DNA of 64,000 nt from an uncultured beta proteobacterium. GTDB lineage: Bacteria; Pseudomonadota; Gammaproteobacteria; Burkholderiales; Burkholderiaceae_C. The position numbers were made by a program, and so were the translations under genes. Positions 1 to 9,737 of the stretch are shown here, one piece after another. The stretch spans positions 17,503-81,502 of the forward strand of contig CAISLN010000063.1 of NCBI GenBank assembly GCA_903886275.1, written 5' to 3'. Positions within the stretch are counted from its first letter, which is position 1. Every line of letters starts with the position of its first letter. The notes under the pieces were generated by a model. The model ran no database searches. It was given only the letters and a program-made list of their open reading frames with translations, and had not been told where the DNA came from.

Positions 1-812
1 GCTTCTTCACCGTGCCCAATGCCAAGGCAGCCCGCACCAGCGTGTTTGTGGCGAGTGGCTTTGTCGGCTACTTCTTCCTGCTGATCTGCATCCTGGGTCT
101 GGGTGGCGTTGCCCTGCTCGGCACCGATCCCCAGTACTTTGTGGACGGCCAATTGGGCGGCAAGCTCATTGGCGGCAACAACATGGTGGCCCTGCACCTG
201 GCCAAGGCCACGGGCGGCAATTTGCTGCTGGGCTTTTTGTCGGCGGTCGCCTTTGCCACCATTTTGGCGGTGGTGTCGGGTCTGGCGCTGGCCGGTGCTG
301 CAGCCGTCTCGCATGACCTGTATGCCAATGTCTGGCGCAAGGGCCGCACCACGGAGAAGTCCGAAATGCGCGTCTCCAAAATTGCCACCCTGTGCATTGG
401 TGCCGTGGCCATAGGCCTGGGCATTTTGTTCAAGGGCCAGAACATAGCCTTCCTGGTGGCGCTGGCCTTTGGCATTGCCGCCTCGTCCAACTTCCCCATC
501 CTGCTGCTGTCCATGTACTGGCGCGGCCTGACCACCCGTGGCGCCCTCACCGGCGGCTTGGCCGGTCTGGTGTCGTCGGTGGGCCTGGTGATCTTGTCGC
601 CAGCGGTCTGGAAAATGGTGCTGGGCAACCCGGTGGCCATCTTCCCGTATGACCACCCTGCCCTGTTCTCCATGCCCTGCGCCTTCTTGTTTGCCTTCAT
701 CTTTTCGAAGCTCGACAACAGTGCGCGTGGCAACGCCGAGCGCGCCAAGTTCGACGCCCAGTTTGTGCGTTCCCAAACCGGTCTGGGCGCAGCGCAAGCC
801 AGCGACCACTAA
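1..812 (+). CDS. actP: Cation/acetate symporter ActP, C-terminal part (5' end outside window)
   Basis: This is the last ~270 residues of a sodium:solute symporter (SSS/SLC5 family), an inner-membrane permease that takes up acetate and similar short carboxylates with a cation. The reading frame is already open at base 3, so the start lies upstream. Segments typical of ActP are visible: [14 protein letters not shown], a long helix containing [14 protein letters not shown] followed by [29 protein letters not shown], and the C-terminal RSQTGLG tail. Several hydrophobic helices alternate with short loops. It is followed by a two-component pair that may control its expression. Identification is by close resemblance to the E. 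coli ActP C-terminus; the substrate is inferred from the family. Confidence 0.9.
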   Translation, partial: FFTVPNAKAARTSVFVASGFVGYFFLLICILGLGGVALLGTDPQYFVDGQLGGKLIGGNNMVALHLAKATGGNLLLGFLSAVAFATILAVVSGLALAGAAAVSHDLYANVWRKGRTTEKSEMRVSKIATLCIGAVAIGLGILFKGQNIAFLVALAFGIAASSNFPILLLSMYWRGLTTRGALTGGLAGLVSSVGLVILSPAVWKMVLGNPVAIFPYDHPALFSMPCAFLFAFIFSKLDNSARGNAERAKFDAQFVRSQTGLGAAQASDH

Positions 813-829
813 GTCCTTGCCTTGCTTCG

Positions 830-861
830 GGCCCCTGTCACTTGTGCGAGTGGCGGGGGCC
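830..861 (+). terminator. Probable hairpin after actP
   Basis: GGCCCC (830-835) pairs with GGGGCC (856-861) and CACT (839-842) with AGTG (849-852). The three bases between can pair with G-U help, giving a 13-bp stem with a six-base loop. There is no clear T tract, so rho-independent termination is plausible but not certain. It lies between actP and the kinase gene at 975. Confidence 0.5.
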
Positions 862-974
862 TGTGTCCTTGCGGCGCTGAGTGCCATGGCGGCCTCGGCT
901 CTAGGTGAGCTATGCGCCGTGCACCCCCAGAAGGAACCTAGAATGACCTCCACACCAGCCTCTGCGACCCTCTC

Positions 975-3002
975 ATGACACTTGCATCCGACAACAGCGC
1001 AGCGTCATTGAACAAACGCCTGGATTCGCTACATGCGGGGCTGGACCTGATCGACCAGGGCTTCACCCTGATCGACGAGAAGCTGCACATCATGGCCTGG
1101 AACCAGCCCTTTTTGGACCTGCTGGAATTTCCCGCGGCCATGGCTTATGTGGGAGCACCGTTTGAGAACTTCATGCGCTTTAATGCCGAGCGTGGTGAAT
1201 ACGGCGAGGGCGAGGTCGATGACCTGATCCGCGAACGCATGGCCATGGCGCGCGCCTTCACACCGCATGACTTCGAGCGCACCCGCCCCAATGGCAGGGT
1301 GTTGCGCGTGTACGGCGTGCCGGTTCCCGGCCATGGCTTTGTGACGCTGTACTCGGACACCACCGAGCTGCGCCGCCAACAGGGCCTGCTGCACGACCAG
1401 ACCCTGATGCTGGAGGCGCGCGTGCACGAGCGCACCCTGGCCTTGAGCGCTAGCAACCTGGAGCTGCGCCAAACCCTGAAGGACAAGGAATCCATGGCCC
1501 GTTCGCTGCTCCAGAGCGACGCCCGCATGCGCCTGATCTCCGACTCTATTCCCGCACTGATCGCCTACTTCGACATAGACCGCAACTACCACTACGTCAA
1601 CCGGGGCTACCACGACTGGTTCGGCCTGGACACCCGCCAGCCCGAGTGCATCAGCGCCAAGGAGTTTCTCGGCAGCGCCACCTATGCGCAGATCAAACCC
1701 AATATTGGCAAGGCACTGGCCGGCAATGCAGTGACCTTTGAATACGATGTGCGCGCCATCGACGGCAGCACCAAGGTCGCCCGCACCACACTCATCCCGG
1801 AGTTGCACCCCGATGGCCAGGTCATGGGCTGCTTTGAGCTCACCTTTGATATCAGCGACGAGCGCCGCTCGCACCAGTTGCTGGCCCAAGCCCAGAAGAT
1901 GGAAGCGGTGGGTCAGCTCACCAGCGGACTGGCCCACGACTTCAACAATATTCTCACCGTCATCCTGGGCAATCTGACGGCGCTGTCCGAGCAGGCCAGC
2001 GTTCTGCCCCTGTTTGACGAATACATTGCGCCCGCCATGGACGCGGCCCGACGCGGCTCCGAGCTCATCAACGGCCTGCTGGGCTTTTCCCGCAAGCAGC
2101 CAATCGAGCCGCAGGTGGTGGACGTCAACACCCAGCTCCAGCATGTGCAGCGGCTGGTGTGCAGAACCTTGCCCAGCACGCTGAGCCTGGAGCTTCAGAC
2201 CGTGGCGACGCCGCTGATGGTGCGCATGAACCCCAACCAGTTCCAGAACGCGATGCTCAACCTCATCCTCAATGCGCGCGATGCCAGCCATGCCAAGGGC
2301 CGCATTGTGGTGGACTGCAAGGCGCAGGCCTTGACCCTGGCCGAGGCAATGCCTTGGCATTTGCCGGGCGGCAACTATGTGCGGGTGCAGGTGCGCGATT
2401 TCGGCAGTGGCATGGACGAGACCACACGCTTGCGCGCCTTCGAGCCGTTCTTCACCACCAAGCCCGTGGGTCAGGGCAGCGGCCTGGGGCTGTCCATGGT
2501 GTATGGCTTTGTGCGCCAGTCGGGCGGCGCCATCGACATCGACAGTGCCCCTTTGCAGGGCAGCTGCTTTAGCATGCTGCTGCCCGCCCTCGACACGCTT
2601 GCGCTGCAGCTGCCCACAGCCGAAAGTCTGGCCAACCGGGCACCGGCCAACCGGGGCCTGTGCCTGCTGGTGGAGGACGACGCGGGCGTGCGCCAACTGG
2701 TGCGCCGCCACCTGCTGGAACTGGGCTATTCGGTGATCGAGGCCGAAAACGGTGTGGAGGCACTGGACCTGCTGCAACGGGTGCCCGACCTGAGCGCCCT
2801 GGTGTCCGACCTGGCCATGCCAGGCGGCGTCGATGGCAGCGAAGTGGCACGCCAGGCCCTGCAGCGCGGCGACATACCGCAAATCGTTTTGATGAGTGGC
2901 TTGGCACCGGAAGCCGGCGTGCAGCTGCCCGTCCCCCTGCTGGCCAAGCCCTTTACCAAGGCCGAACTGACCGCCGCATTGCAGCCGCCGGAGCAGGGCT
3001 GA
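975..3002 (+). CDS. Hybrid sensor histidine kinase (PAS-PAS-HisKA-HATPase-REC)
   Basis: A 675-residue cytoplasmic hybrid kinase with no obvious membrane segment. Residues ~17-130 form a PAS-7-type module (LDLIDQGFTLID, GRVLRVYGVPVP), then a short coiled coil and a second PAS domain at ~185-300. The phosphoacceptor histidine is H321 in the GLAHDFNNIL motif, the form of HisKA common in PAS hybrid kinases. The ATPase domain has NLILNARDA (N box), DFGSGM and GQGSGLGLSMV (G boxes). A C-terminal receiver domain (from ~565) starts LCLLVEDD and carries the acceptor aspartate D612 in VSDLAMPGG. Its stop overlaps the start of the next regulator (TGATG), so the two are translationally coupled. Adjacency to actP suggests control of acetate uptake or metabolism; this is inference. 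Confidence 0.93.
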   Translation: MTLASDNSAASLNKRLDSLHAGLDLIDQGFTLIDEKLHIMAWNQPFLDLLEFPAAMAYVGAPFENFMRFNAERGEYGEGEVDDLIRERMAMARAFTPHDFERTRPNGRVLRVYGVPVPGHGFVTLYSDTTELRRQQGLLHDQTLMLEARVHERTLALSASNLELRQTLKDKESMARSLLQSDARMRLISDSIPALIAYFDIDRNYHYVNRGYHDWFGLDTRQPECISAKEFLGSATYAQIKPNIGKALAGNAVTFEYDVRAIDGSTKVARTTLIPELHPDGQVMGCFELTFDISDERRSHQLLAQAQKMEAVGQLTSGLAHDFNNILTVILGNLTALSEQASVLPLFDEYIAPAMDAARRGSELINGLLGFSRKQPIEPQVVDVNTQLQHVQRLVCRTLPSTLSLELQTVATPLMVRMNPNQFQNAMLNLILNARDASHAKGRIVVDCKAQALTLAEAMPWHLPGGNYVRVQVRDFGSGMDETTRLRAFEPFFTTKPVGQGSGLGLSMVYGFVRQSGGAIDIDSAPLQGSCFSMLLPALDTLALQLPTAESLANRAPANRGLCLLVEDDAGVRQLVRRHLLELGYSVIEAENGVEALDLLQRVPDLSALVSDLAMPGGVDGSEVARQALQRGDIPQIVLMSGLAPEAGVQLPVPLLAKPFTKAELTAALQPPEQG

Positions 3003-3736
3003 TGGCGGGCTCTTGCTGCGCACGCAGCGCGCAAAAACCGCTGATCTATGTCGTAGAAGACGATGTCGGTGTCGCGCAGATACTGCGGCGCACGCTCCAC
3101 GAGTTCGACTTCCATGTGGAGGTTTTCAGCACGGCGGCGGCCATCATCCGGCGCCTGCAAAGCGAGCGACCGGACTTGTGCATCGTCGATCTGGGGCTGC
3201 CCGATATGGATGGCATCGAGCTGATGTCGCACATCGGACGCCTGAGCAGTTGCGGCTTGTTGGTGGTGACCGGGCGCGGCCACACCATAGACCGCATCAT
3301 GGGCCTGGAACTCGGTGCAGATGACTATGTCGTCAAGCCCTTCGATCCGCGCGAATTGGTGGCCCGTGTGCGCAGCATTTTGCGACGCCGGGCTGCAACG
3401 GGCGGGGGCGGCGCGGCCAAGCAGCATCGCCTGGCCCACTTTCTGGGCTGGACCTTGGATTGCGGTGGCAACCAGTTGCGCGCGCCAGACGGAGAAGACC
3501 ACCTGCTCGGTGCCGCCGAGGCCCAGGTCCTGCGCGCCTTTCTGGAGCGGCCCAATCAGATCCTGACGCGCGAACAGCTGTTCGGCCAGCGCGACATCTC
3601 GCCGCTGGACCGCAGCATTGATGTGCGTATTTCGCGCCTGCGGCGAAAGCTAGAGCCCGACCCGCAGCAACCCAAAATCATCAAGACCGTCTACGGATCG
3701 GGCTATATGCTGTCGGCCACGGTCGAGTGGTCCTGA
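3002..3736 (+). CDS. OmpR/PhoB-type response regulator
   Basis: A 244-residue two-domain transcription factor. The receiver domain spans residues ~14-130, with the acidic pair in VVEDD, phosphoacceptor D63 in CIVDLGLPDMDG, the conserved T in VVTGRG and the K in VVKPFDPREL. A winged-helix DNA-binding domain (~150-240) ends with SIDVRISRLRRKLE and TVYGSGYM, the standard OmpR recognition and wing signature. The chosen ATG at 3002 overlaps the kinase stop codon and gives a normal family length. The open frame extends further upstream, but that part is antisense-like sequence inside the kinase gene. It is presumably phosphorylated by the upstream hybrid kinase, directly or through its REC domain. 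Confidence 0.93.
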   Translation: MAGSCCARSAQKPLIYVVEDDVGVAQILRRTLHEFDFHVEVFSTAAAIIRRLQSERPDLCIVDLGLPDMDGIELMSHIGRLSSCGLLVVTGRGHTIDRIMGLELGADDYVVKPFDPRELVARVRSILRRRAATGGGGAAKQHRLAHFLGWTLDCGGNQLRAPDGEDHLLGAAEAQVLRAFLERPNQILTREQLFGQRDISPLDRSIDVRISRLRRKLEPDPQQPKIIKTVYGSGYMLSATVEWS

Positions 3737-3744
3737 GCGCCCCT

Positions 3745-6486
3745 CTACCTCCAGCGTGCACTTTGTAGGCGCAACCAGCACCCCGCGCGCCAGCCCCATT
3801 TGCGCGCTTCTTCGAGCAGCAAGACCGAGGACGCCACGCCAAGCGCCAGGCCCCAATCGGACCAGGCCATACCGGTGGTGCCAAAGAGCGCGCAGGCCGG
3901 TGCCCAATGCACGGCCACCGCCTGCAAGGCCAGCGTGCCGATCAGCGCGGTCCACAACATGCGGTTGCCAAAAAAGTCGGCCAAAAAGGCAGAGCCCGAT
4001 TCGCTGCGCGCATTGAATACATTGAAGAACTGGAACAGCACGAAGGTGGTGAAGGCCAGCGTCAAGGCACGGTCTTGGGCGCCGGTCTGCAGCGCGTAGT
4101 GCAACACCGCCAGCGTGCCCACCATCATCGTGAGGCCATAGGCGCCAATGCGCAGCAGGCGCAGCAGCGGCAACACCGACTCGGTGCGTGGGCGTGGCGC
4201 CTCGCCCATGATGCCCGGGCGTGCGCCGTCCAGCGCCAGCGACACCGCCAAGGGCCCATCCATGATGATCGCCACCCACAGAATCTGCAGTGCCGTAAAC
4301 GGCTCTGGCAGGCCCACAAGCGGCGCACAAAATACCGTCAAGATCGCGCCCAGGGTGGTGGAGAGCTGGAAGCGCACAAACTTGAGAATGTTGTCGTACA
4401 GCGTGCGCCCTTCGCGCACGGCGCTGACGATGGTGGCGAAGTTGTCATCGGCAAGCACCATGCTGGCAGCCTCCTTGGCCACCGCCGTCCCGCTGATGCC
4501 CATGGCCACGCCGATGTCGGCCTGCTTGAGCGCGGGGGCATCGTTGACGCCGTCGCCGGTCATCGCCACCACATGGCCCTTGGCCTGCAGTGCCCGCACG
4601 ATCTTCACCTTGTGCGCCGGCGTCACCCGCGCGAACACCGCAATGGTGTCGATGGCCGCTGCCAACTGCGCGCCATCCATGCCATCGAGATCGTTGCCTG
4701 AAACCGTGCGCCCCTGAAAACCCAACTCCGACGCAATCGCGGCTGCGGTGCCTGGGTGGTCGCCCGTGAGCATCTTGACCGCAATGCCGGCCCTCTTGCA
4801 CTCGGCAATGGCTTGCCGGGCCTGTGCGCGGGGCGGGTCCATCAAACCGATCAGCCCCACAAAGGTCAGCTCGCAAACCCAGTCAGAGAGTTCGCCCTTG
4901 CCCTCCAGGGCGTTCGCTGGCAGGGTGCGCGACGCAATCAGCAGCCCGCGCAAACCGCGCTCTGCCAGCCACTGGTACTCGGCGTCTATGGCCTCTATTC
5001 GCAGGGCGTCGAGTGGCAATCGCGAACCTGCCGAATACCACTGCGTACAGCGCCCCAGCAGCAGCTCAGGCGCACCTTTGACAAACAGCTGGACCCCATC
5101 GTCCGCGCGGTGGAAGGTCGCCATGAATTTGTGCGCCGAGTCGAAAGGCAGTTCGGCCAAGCGCGGCAAGCCCGGTTCGACCTGTTCGCGCAAGATGCCG
5201 GCCTTGGCGGCAAGCACCAACAGGGCCGCCTCCATCGGGTCGCCAACCACCTTGCCAGCGCCGACATGGCTGTCGTTGCAGGCGACCAGGGGCCGCATCA
5301 GGGCCGCAAAATCCGGCGGCGCGGCGCCATCCGCTGCGGTGATGCGCCCCTGCGTCCCATAGCCCTCGCCGCTCACCTGGAAGCGTGCGCCCGAATAAAA
5401 GAAACTGCGTGCCGTCATCTGGTTGAGCGTCAAGGTGCCGGTCTTGTCCGAGCAGATCACCGTCGTACAGCCCAGGGTCTCCACGCTGGCCAGGCGTTTG
5501 AGAATCGCGTGCTGGCCTGCCATTCGGTGCATGCCCAGTGCCAATGTGACCGTGACGACGACCGGCAGACCCTCGGGAATGGCAGCCACCGACAGCGCAA
5601 TCGCCTCAAGCATGATGTGCACCAGACCAACGCCACGCAGGTACTGCAGCAAGGACAGCAGGCCCACCAGCGTCAACGCAATCACGCCCAGGCGCTTGCC
5701 CAGGCGATCGAGCTGGACCTGCAAGGGCGTGGCAACTTCTTCGGTGTTCGCCAGCTCCAGCGACAGACGGCCCATCTCGGTTTGCAGACCGGTTGCCGTG
5801 ACCACCAGCTCGGCACGACCGCGGGTGAGCAGCGTGTTCATATAGGCCATGTTGCTGCGCTCGCCCAGCACGGCGACCGGTTCCAGCAGCGCGGTTTGCT
5901 TGCCCACAGGCTGCGACTCACCGGTCAAAGCGGACTCGTCGATCTCCAGCCCCACGGCAAGGCAAAGGCGCCCATCGGCGCCGACGCGGTCACCGGCTTC
6001 GAGCAGCAAGACATCGCCCGGGACCAGTTCGTCTGCGCCAATCAGGCGAGGGAGGCCATCGCGGCGCACCCGCGCCTGCAGGGGCAGCATCGCCTTCAAG
6101 GCATCGAGGCTGCGTTCGGCCCGGTATTCTTGGTAGAAGCCCACCAGCGCATTGATCACCACCACCGTCACAATCACCACGGCGTCCTTGGCGCTGCCGG
6201 CCAGCGCAGCCAATACCGCAGCCCCCAAAAGGGTCAGGATCAGGATGCTCTTGAACTGCCCCAGCAACACCAGCCAGGGCGAGCGCTGCGGCGCAGCTAA
6301 CAAGCGATTGCGGCCATGGCGGGCAAGCCGTTCGAGCGCCTGCGAACGGCTGAGCCCACCTTCGATACCGACCTCCATGGCGGCGGCAACAGCCTCCACG
6401 CCCAGGCTGTGTGCCTCGACCAAGGCCGCAGGAGAAGTCATGGTGCGCGCCGGTTTGCCCGCGCTCAAAGGGTTCAGGGTTTTCAT
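3745..6486 (-). CDS. P-type cation-transporting ATPase (P2A/PMA-like)
   Basis: A ~913-residue inner-membrane ATPase. Visible in order: N-terminal cation-ATPase domain, A-domain TGES (ALTGESQPV), the TM4 signature AAIPEGLPVVVT typical of Ca2+/Mn2+/Na+-type P2 pumps, phosphorylation motif CSDKTGTLT (D347), nucleotide-binding KGAPELLL, the hinge TGDGVNDAPALKQADIG, and a C-terminal six-helix cation-ATPase domain. P2A pumps export Ca2+ or related cations; the ion here cannot be assigned. The start at 6486 is preferred because it follows GGGTGAAACC. An upstream in-frame ATG at 6540 has no ribosome site and would add 18 residues, including a Cys/Gly-rich piece. It is convergent with the response regulator, with a gap of 8 bp. 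Confidence 0.92.
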   Translation of the reverse strand: MKTLNPLSAGKPARTMTSPAALVEAHSLGVEAVAAAMEVGIEGGLSRSQALERLARHGRNRLLAAPQRSPWLVLLGQFKSILILTLLGAAVLAALAGSAKDAVVIVTVVVINALVGFYQEYRAERSLDALKAMLPLQARVRRDGLPRLIGADELVPGDVLLLEAGDRVGADGRLCLAVGLEIDESALTGESQPVGKQTALLEPVAVLGERSNMAYMNTLLTRGRAELVVTATGLQTEMGRLSLELANTEEVATPLQVQLDRLGKRLGVIALTLVGLLSLLQYLRGVGLVHIMLEAIALSVAAIPEGLPVVVTVTLALGMHRMAGQHAILKRLASVETLGCTTVICSDKTGTLTLNQMTARSFFYSGARFQVSGEGYGTQGRITAADGAAPPDFAALMRPLVACNDSHVGAGKVVGDPMEAALLVLAAKAGILREQVEPGLPRLAELPFDSAHKFMATFHRADDGVQLFVKGAPELLLGRCTQWYSAGSRLPLDALRIEAIDAEYQWLAERGLRGLLIASRTLPANALEGKGELSDWVCELTFVGLIGLMDPPRAQARQAIAECKRAGIAVKMLTGDHPGTAAAIASELGFQGRTVSGNDLDGMDGAQLAAAIDTIAVFARVTPAHKVKIVRALQAKGHVVAMTGDGVNDAPALKQADIGVAMGISGTAVAKEAASMVLADDNFATIVSAVREGRTLYDNILKFVRFQLSTTLGAILTVFCAPLVGLPEPFTALQILWVAIIMDGPLAVSLALDGARPGIMGEAPRPRTESVLPLLRLLRIGAYGLTMMVGTLAVLHYALQTGAQDRALTLAFTTFVLFQFFNVFNARSESGSAFLADFFGNRMLWTALIGTLALQAVAVHWAPACALFGTTGMAWSDWGLALGVASSVLLLEEARKWGWRAGCWLRLQSARWR

Positions 6487-6550
6487 GGTTTCACCCAATT
6501 CTGCGCAGCCCCCGCCTGCGGCGCAACTATCCTGCGACATCTGTTGTGTG

Positions 6551-6600
6551 AGCTATCCGAACTATCCAATCGCGATGTGGGCTATCCGATCTATCCAACT
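6551..6600. repeat. Four CTATCC motifs in the gap before the ATPase gene
   Basis: CTATCC occurs at 6553, 6562, 6582 and 6591, spaced 9, 20 and 9 bp, each followed by GA or AA. The 177-bp gap between the ATPase and hydrolase genes holds nothing else recognisable. The same word recurs at other intergenic sites in this window (for example 32641-32700). Confidence 0.5.
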
Positions 6601-6663
6601 CTGCGCAAGTCACCTCTTGGCGCAGCCGGCTTTTTGCCTGGCGATTGGCGATGCTTGCGGTCG

Positions 6664-7587
6664 CTACCGCTTCGCGGTGGGCAGCAGGGTGGTGCGGTGC
6701 TCTGCTTGGAATAAAAACGCGCTGTATTGCTGGGCTACCGTTGAAGGTGCATCGAGCATGGGCAAGTGGCCCACATTGGGCATCAAGTGCCTGCGGCTAT
6801 TGGGATATTTTTTCGCCAATGCACGGGCACCTGCCACATCAAACACCTGGTCGCGTTCGCCCCACAGGATCAGCGTACGCACGGGGCTGGGGTGCATGGT
6901 CTTTAGCACATTGCCGTAGAGGCTTACGATATTCCACACCTGTTGATAGTGGGGGTTGTTGTCAATGTACGGACGCACTGCCGCGCTCTTGCTGGCGTCT
7001 GGCAACTGCGGGGGCTGGTTCAGCAGCAGCGCCAACTCCAGCTCGAACTCTGATTCGTGCACCGGAATGAAGGGGTTGATGCCTTGCAATATCGCCTGTT
7101 TGACGGGGGCAGCCCAGTCACCCATACCCAGGGTTCCACCGACAAAGGCCAGGGACAGGACTTTTTTGGGATATTGATGGGCATACATTGCGGCGATCGC
7201 GCCGCCCATGGAACTGCCCGCAATATGCAAGTGCGCAACGCCGCGCGCCTGCATGAATTTTTCAAGCAGCGCCACCTGCTCTTCCAAAGCGTATGCCGCC
7301 AGTCCGTAGCCCTGGCTCTGTCCATAGCCTGGCAGATCCGGGGCGCTGGCATGGTAGCCCGCCTGCGCCAGCGCACAAAGCACCTCGTCCCATTGTTCCT
7401 TTTGGGCAAACAGGCCGTGCAGCAACAGCACCTCGGAGCCCGAGCCAGCCGATCGATAGGGGATGCTGCCCTGCTCCACCGCCTGCGTGGACGACTCAAT
7501 GGCGCATGGCGCTGCCTGCGCCGCATAGGATGCGCCAAGCAGCGTCAGCATCAAGGCCCACAGCTTCCGAGAAGTCAATAAGGTCAT
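6664..7587 (-). CDS. Exported alpha/beta-hydrolase
   Basis: A 307-residue serine hydrolase with a Sec-type signal peptide (residues 1-25, hydrophobic ALMLTLLGAS, cut near AQA-AP). The alpha/beta-hydrolase fold shows an HGLF oxyanion segment (57-60), the nucleophile elbow G124-S-S126-M-G128, acid D246 in LWGERD and H274 in NVGHLPML: a complete catalytic triad. The substrate is unknown; relatives include esterases and C-C hydrolases. The ATG at 7587 is preceded by AAGGAAACACC and lies 10 bp after the stop of the lipoprotein gene upstream, making it the last gene of a five-gene exported-protein operon. A longer open frame upstream is rejected because it would overlap that gene. Confidence 0.88.
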   Translation of the reverse strand: MTLLTSRKLWALMLTLLGASYAAQAAPCAIESSTQAVEQGSIPYRSAGSGSEVLLLHGLFAQKEQWDEVLCALAQAGYHASAPDLPGYGQSQGYGLAAYALEEQVALLEKFMQARGVAHLHIAGSSMGGAIAAMYAHQYPKKVLSLAFVGGTLGMGDWAAPVKQAILQGINPFIPVHESEFELELALLLNQPPQLPDASKSAAVRPYIDNNPHYQQVWNIVSLYGNVLKTMHPSPVRTLILWGERDQVFDVAGARALAKKYPNSRRHLMPNVGHLPMLDAPSTVAQQYSAFLFQAEHRTTLLPTAKR

Positions 7588-7597
7588 GGTGTTTCCT

Positions 7598-9673
7598 TTA
7601 ACGGGGTTTGCGCAGGAGGTAAGACGGTGCGCTTGACGAGAGCCAACCCGTGGCAGCATGCAAAGCCGCTCCACGCGATGTCTGCACAGTCGGCGCGTTG
7701 GAAGCAGCCGATCCAGGCAACAGCCTGACACCTTTGAGGATCATGCCGCTGTCGCCCGCCAAAAACAGGCCGGAGTCGCCATAGCCGCTGATGGCCAGCA
7801 CCCGGTTGACACTGACGGGCGTGGTCGAGGTGATCTTGTTGCCATCAAAGGTGTAGAGCAACTGCACATCCGAGAATAGACCGTTGGTACCTATCAGATA
7901 CACATAGCCCGATGGCTGGTACCAGATGCCCGAGATGTACTGCGTGGGTGGCAACTCGAAGCGGGTGAAGCCGGTGCCGTTGTACTTGAGCAGCACGTCA
8001 TCACCGCCAATATAGAAGTCATTGGAGGCCACGCCATAGAGTGCCCGCAGCGGTTTCAGGGTGCCTGCTGTGGTGTCGCGTTGCCAGCGTGTGCCATCAA
8101 AATAAAGGAGGATTCCTTCCCTGCTGCTGTTGTTGTTGGCGATGGCCCATAGCTTGTCGGGCGCAAAGCCCAGCAGGGTCGTTGCGTTTGTGCTTGCGCC
8201 ATTCCAAGCGAAGTCCATGGTGTCGGTGCTCATCTGGCCGTCCTTGATGTGCAACATCAGCATGCGCACTTGCTGGCGGATGGGTATGCCGTTCTGATCG
8301 ACTGCCGCGCGGGTTTCTTCAATGGCAATATGGAACTCGGTATCGCTGACCACCCAGAAGGCCTTGGGGCTGGACATGTCGTCCACCGCTTGTTTCGCCA
8401 GTGTGGACCAGGAAGAGCCGTCGTATTTCAAGACCGCAACCGATGTCGCCGTCATTTTTTCGCCATCGTATTGATAGGCCAACGCATAGATGGCCTTTTC
8501 AGAGACGAACTTGAATTTCGACAGCATGTAATCGGGGTCACCTGCAATGTCGGTGAACTGCCCCTCCTCAAAGTAGCCCAGCCCCGAGCCGGCGATGTAG
8601 AGCTTGTCGTTGCTGACGGCCCAGGCGCTGGTAATGGTGGGCCGCGGTTGATCGCTGAGCAGCGTCCATTCACCCGCGCTGTCACGCACATAAATCAGGC
8701 CGAGTTCGCCCACCACCCAGACACTGTTGCCGTCTGCGCTGCCCGAGACCCCATAGACCCAGGCCGCTGCATTGACGTTGTTCTCTGCGGTCCAAGTGCT
8801 GCCGTCATAGCGGTAGATTCTGAGACTGGCGCCCACCATGTAGACGTTATTGGCGGCTGTGCCCCACATCTGCGCCGCGCCTTGGTACTCTGGAAGAGAG
8901 TCGTCAATGGCCGTCCAGACAGCGCCATCGAAGTGCCAGGCGCTTTGGGCGGCGGGTTCGTTTTCTTTTATGGCACGGTTGACGCCCACCGCGTACACGT
9001 CGCTTGCAGACGATGCCCAGATGGCCTTGATTTCAACCCGCGCTTCCAGGTCGGTGCAAACCCTGGACCACGAGGTGCCGTCAAAGTGGAACAGCTCGCC
9101 GTAGGTTCCCGCGTAGATGTTGGTGGCCGAGACGGCAAACACGGCGGTCAGGTTGTCCTCCAGCCCGAGCGACATGCGGCTCCAACTGCTGCCATCGAAA
9201 TGGTAGATCTTGCCCCGCTCGCCTGAGATGTATATGTCAGAGGCGCTCTTGGCGTGCATGGCAAAGAGCCTGTCCCCCTCGGCGGCACCTATGTCCACCT
9301 TGCGCCAAGCGCTGCCATTCCAATTGAATAGCCCCCCATTGCCACCGGCGTAGATGTTGTTTTCGGCACTGCCCCAGATGAAGTCGAGTTGCGAGTTGGC
9401 GCTCCATTGGGTAGCAGCAATGTCCATGTTTTTCCACACCAAGCCATCCCAGTGCAGCACTTGGGACGCCACCCCCACGGCATACACCGAAGTGGGGCTA
9501 CTGACCCACACGGCGTTCAGGGTCTCGCCCTGGGGCAAGGGGTTCTGCCAGGACCAGTTGTAGCGCGGTATGGGGTTGGGGTTGGGTGGTGCTGCACCGC
9601 CGCCCCCGCATGCGATCAGCACAGAAGTCAGCAGCATCAGCACCGCATGGAAAAAGCCAGTGAGATTTTTCAT
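7598..9673 (-). CDS. Large lipoprotein with propeller-like repeats
   Basis: A ~691-residue predicted lipoprotein with a hydrophobic leader ending in the lipobox LIAC (acyl Cys22) and then a Gly/Pro linker. The body is a series of ~45-60-residue units repeating patterns like FDGSSWS, VYAVG, NIYAGG and AVWASSASDVYAVG. This is the layout of beta-propeller repeat proteins seen in large surface proteins of Proteobacteria. No catalytic motif was found, so binding or scaffolding is the best guess. The start at 9673 is chosen because GAGG lies about nine bases upstream; in-frame ATGs at 9682 and 9688 are alternatives. It sits between the PLC-like gene (65 bp upstream) and the hydrolase gene (10 bp downstream). 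Confidence 0.82.
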   Translation of the reverse strand: MKNLTGFFHAVLMLLTSVLIACGGGGAAPPNPNPIPRYNWSWQNPLPQGETLNAVWVSSPTSVYAVGVASQVLHWDGLVWKNMDIAATQWSANSQLDFIWGSAENNIYAGGNGGLFNWNGSAWRKVDIGAAEGDRLFAMHAKSASDIYISGERGKIYHFDGSSWSRMSLGLEDNLTAVFAVSATNIYAGTYGELFHFDGTSWSRVCTDLEARVEIKAIWASSASDVYAVGVNRAIKENEPAAQSAWHFDGAVWTAIDDSLPEYQGAAQMWGTAANNVYMVGASLRIYRYDGSTWTAENNVNAAAWVYGVSGSADGNSVWVVGELGLIYVRDSAGEWTLLSDQPRPTITSAWAVSNDKLYIAGSGLGYFEEGQFTDIAGDPDYMLSKFKFVSEKAIYALAYQYDGEKMTATSVAVLKYDGSSWSTLAKQAVDDMSSPKAFWVVSDTEFHIAIEETRAAVDQNGIPIRQQVRMLMLHIKDGQMSTDTMDFAWNGASTNATTLLGFAPDKLWAIANNNSSREGILLYFDGTRWQRDTTAGTLKPLRALYGVASNDFYIGGDDVLLKYNGTGFTRFELPPTQYISGIWYQPSGYVYLIGTNGLFSDVQLLYTFDGNKITSTTPVSVNRVLAISGYGDSGLFLAGDSGMILKGVRLLPGSAASNAPTVQTSRGAALHAATGWLSSSAPSYLLRKPR

Positions 9674-9737
9674 GATTGCCATCCTCACACCCTATTGAAT
9701 AGCCAGCCAACAAATAATTTTTCGATGCTGCGGAGCA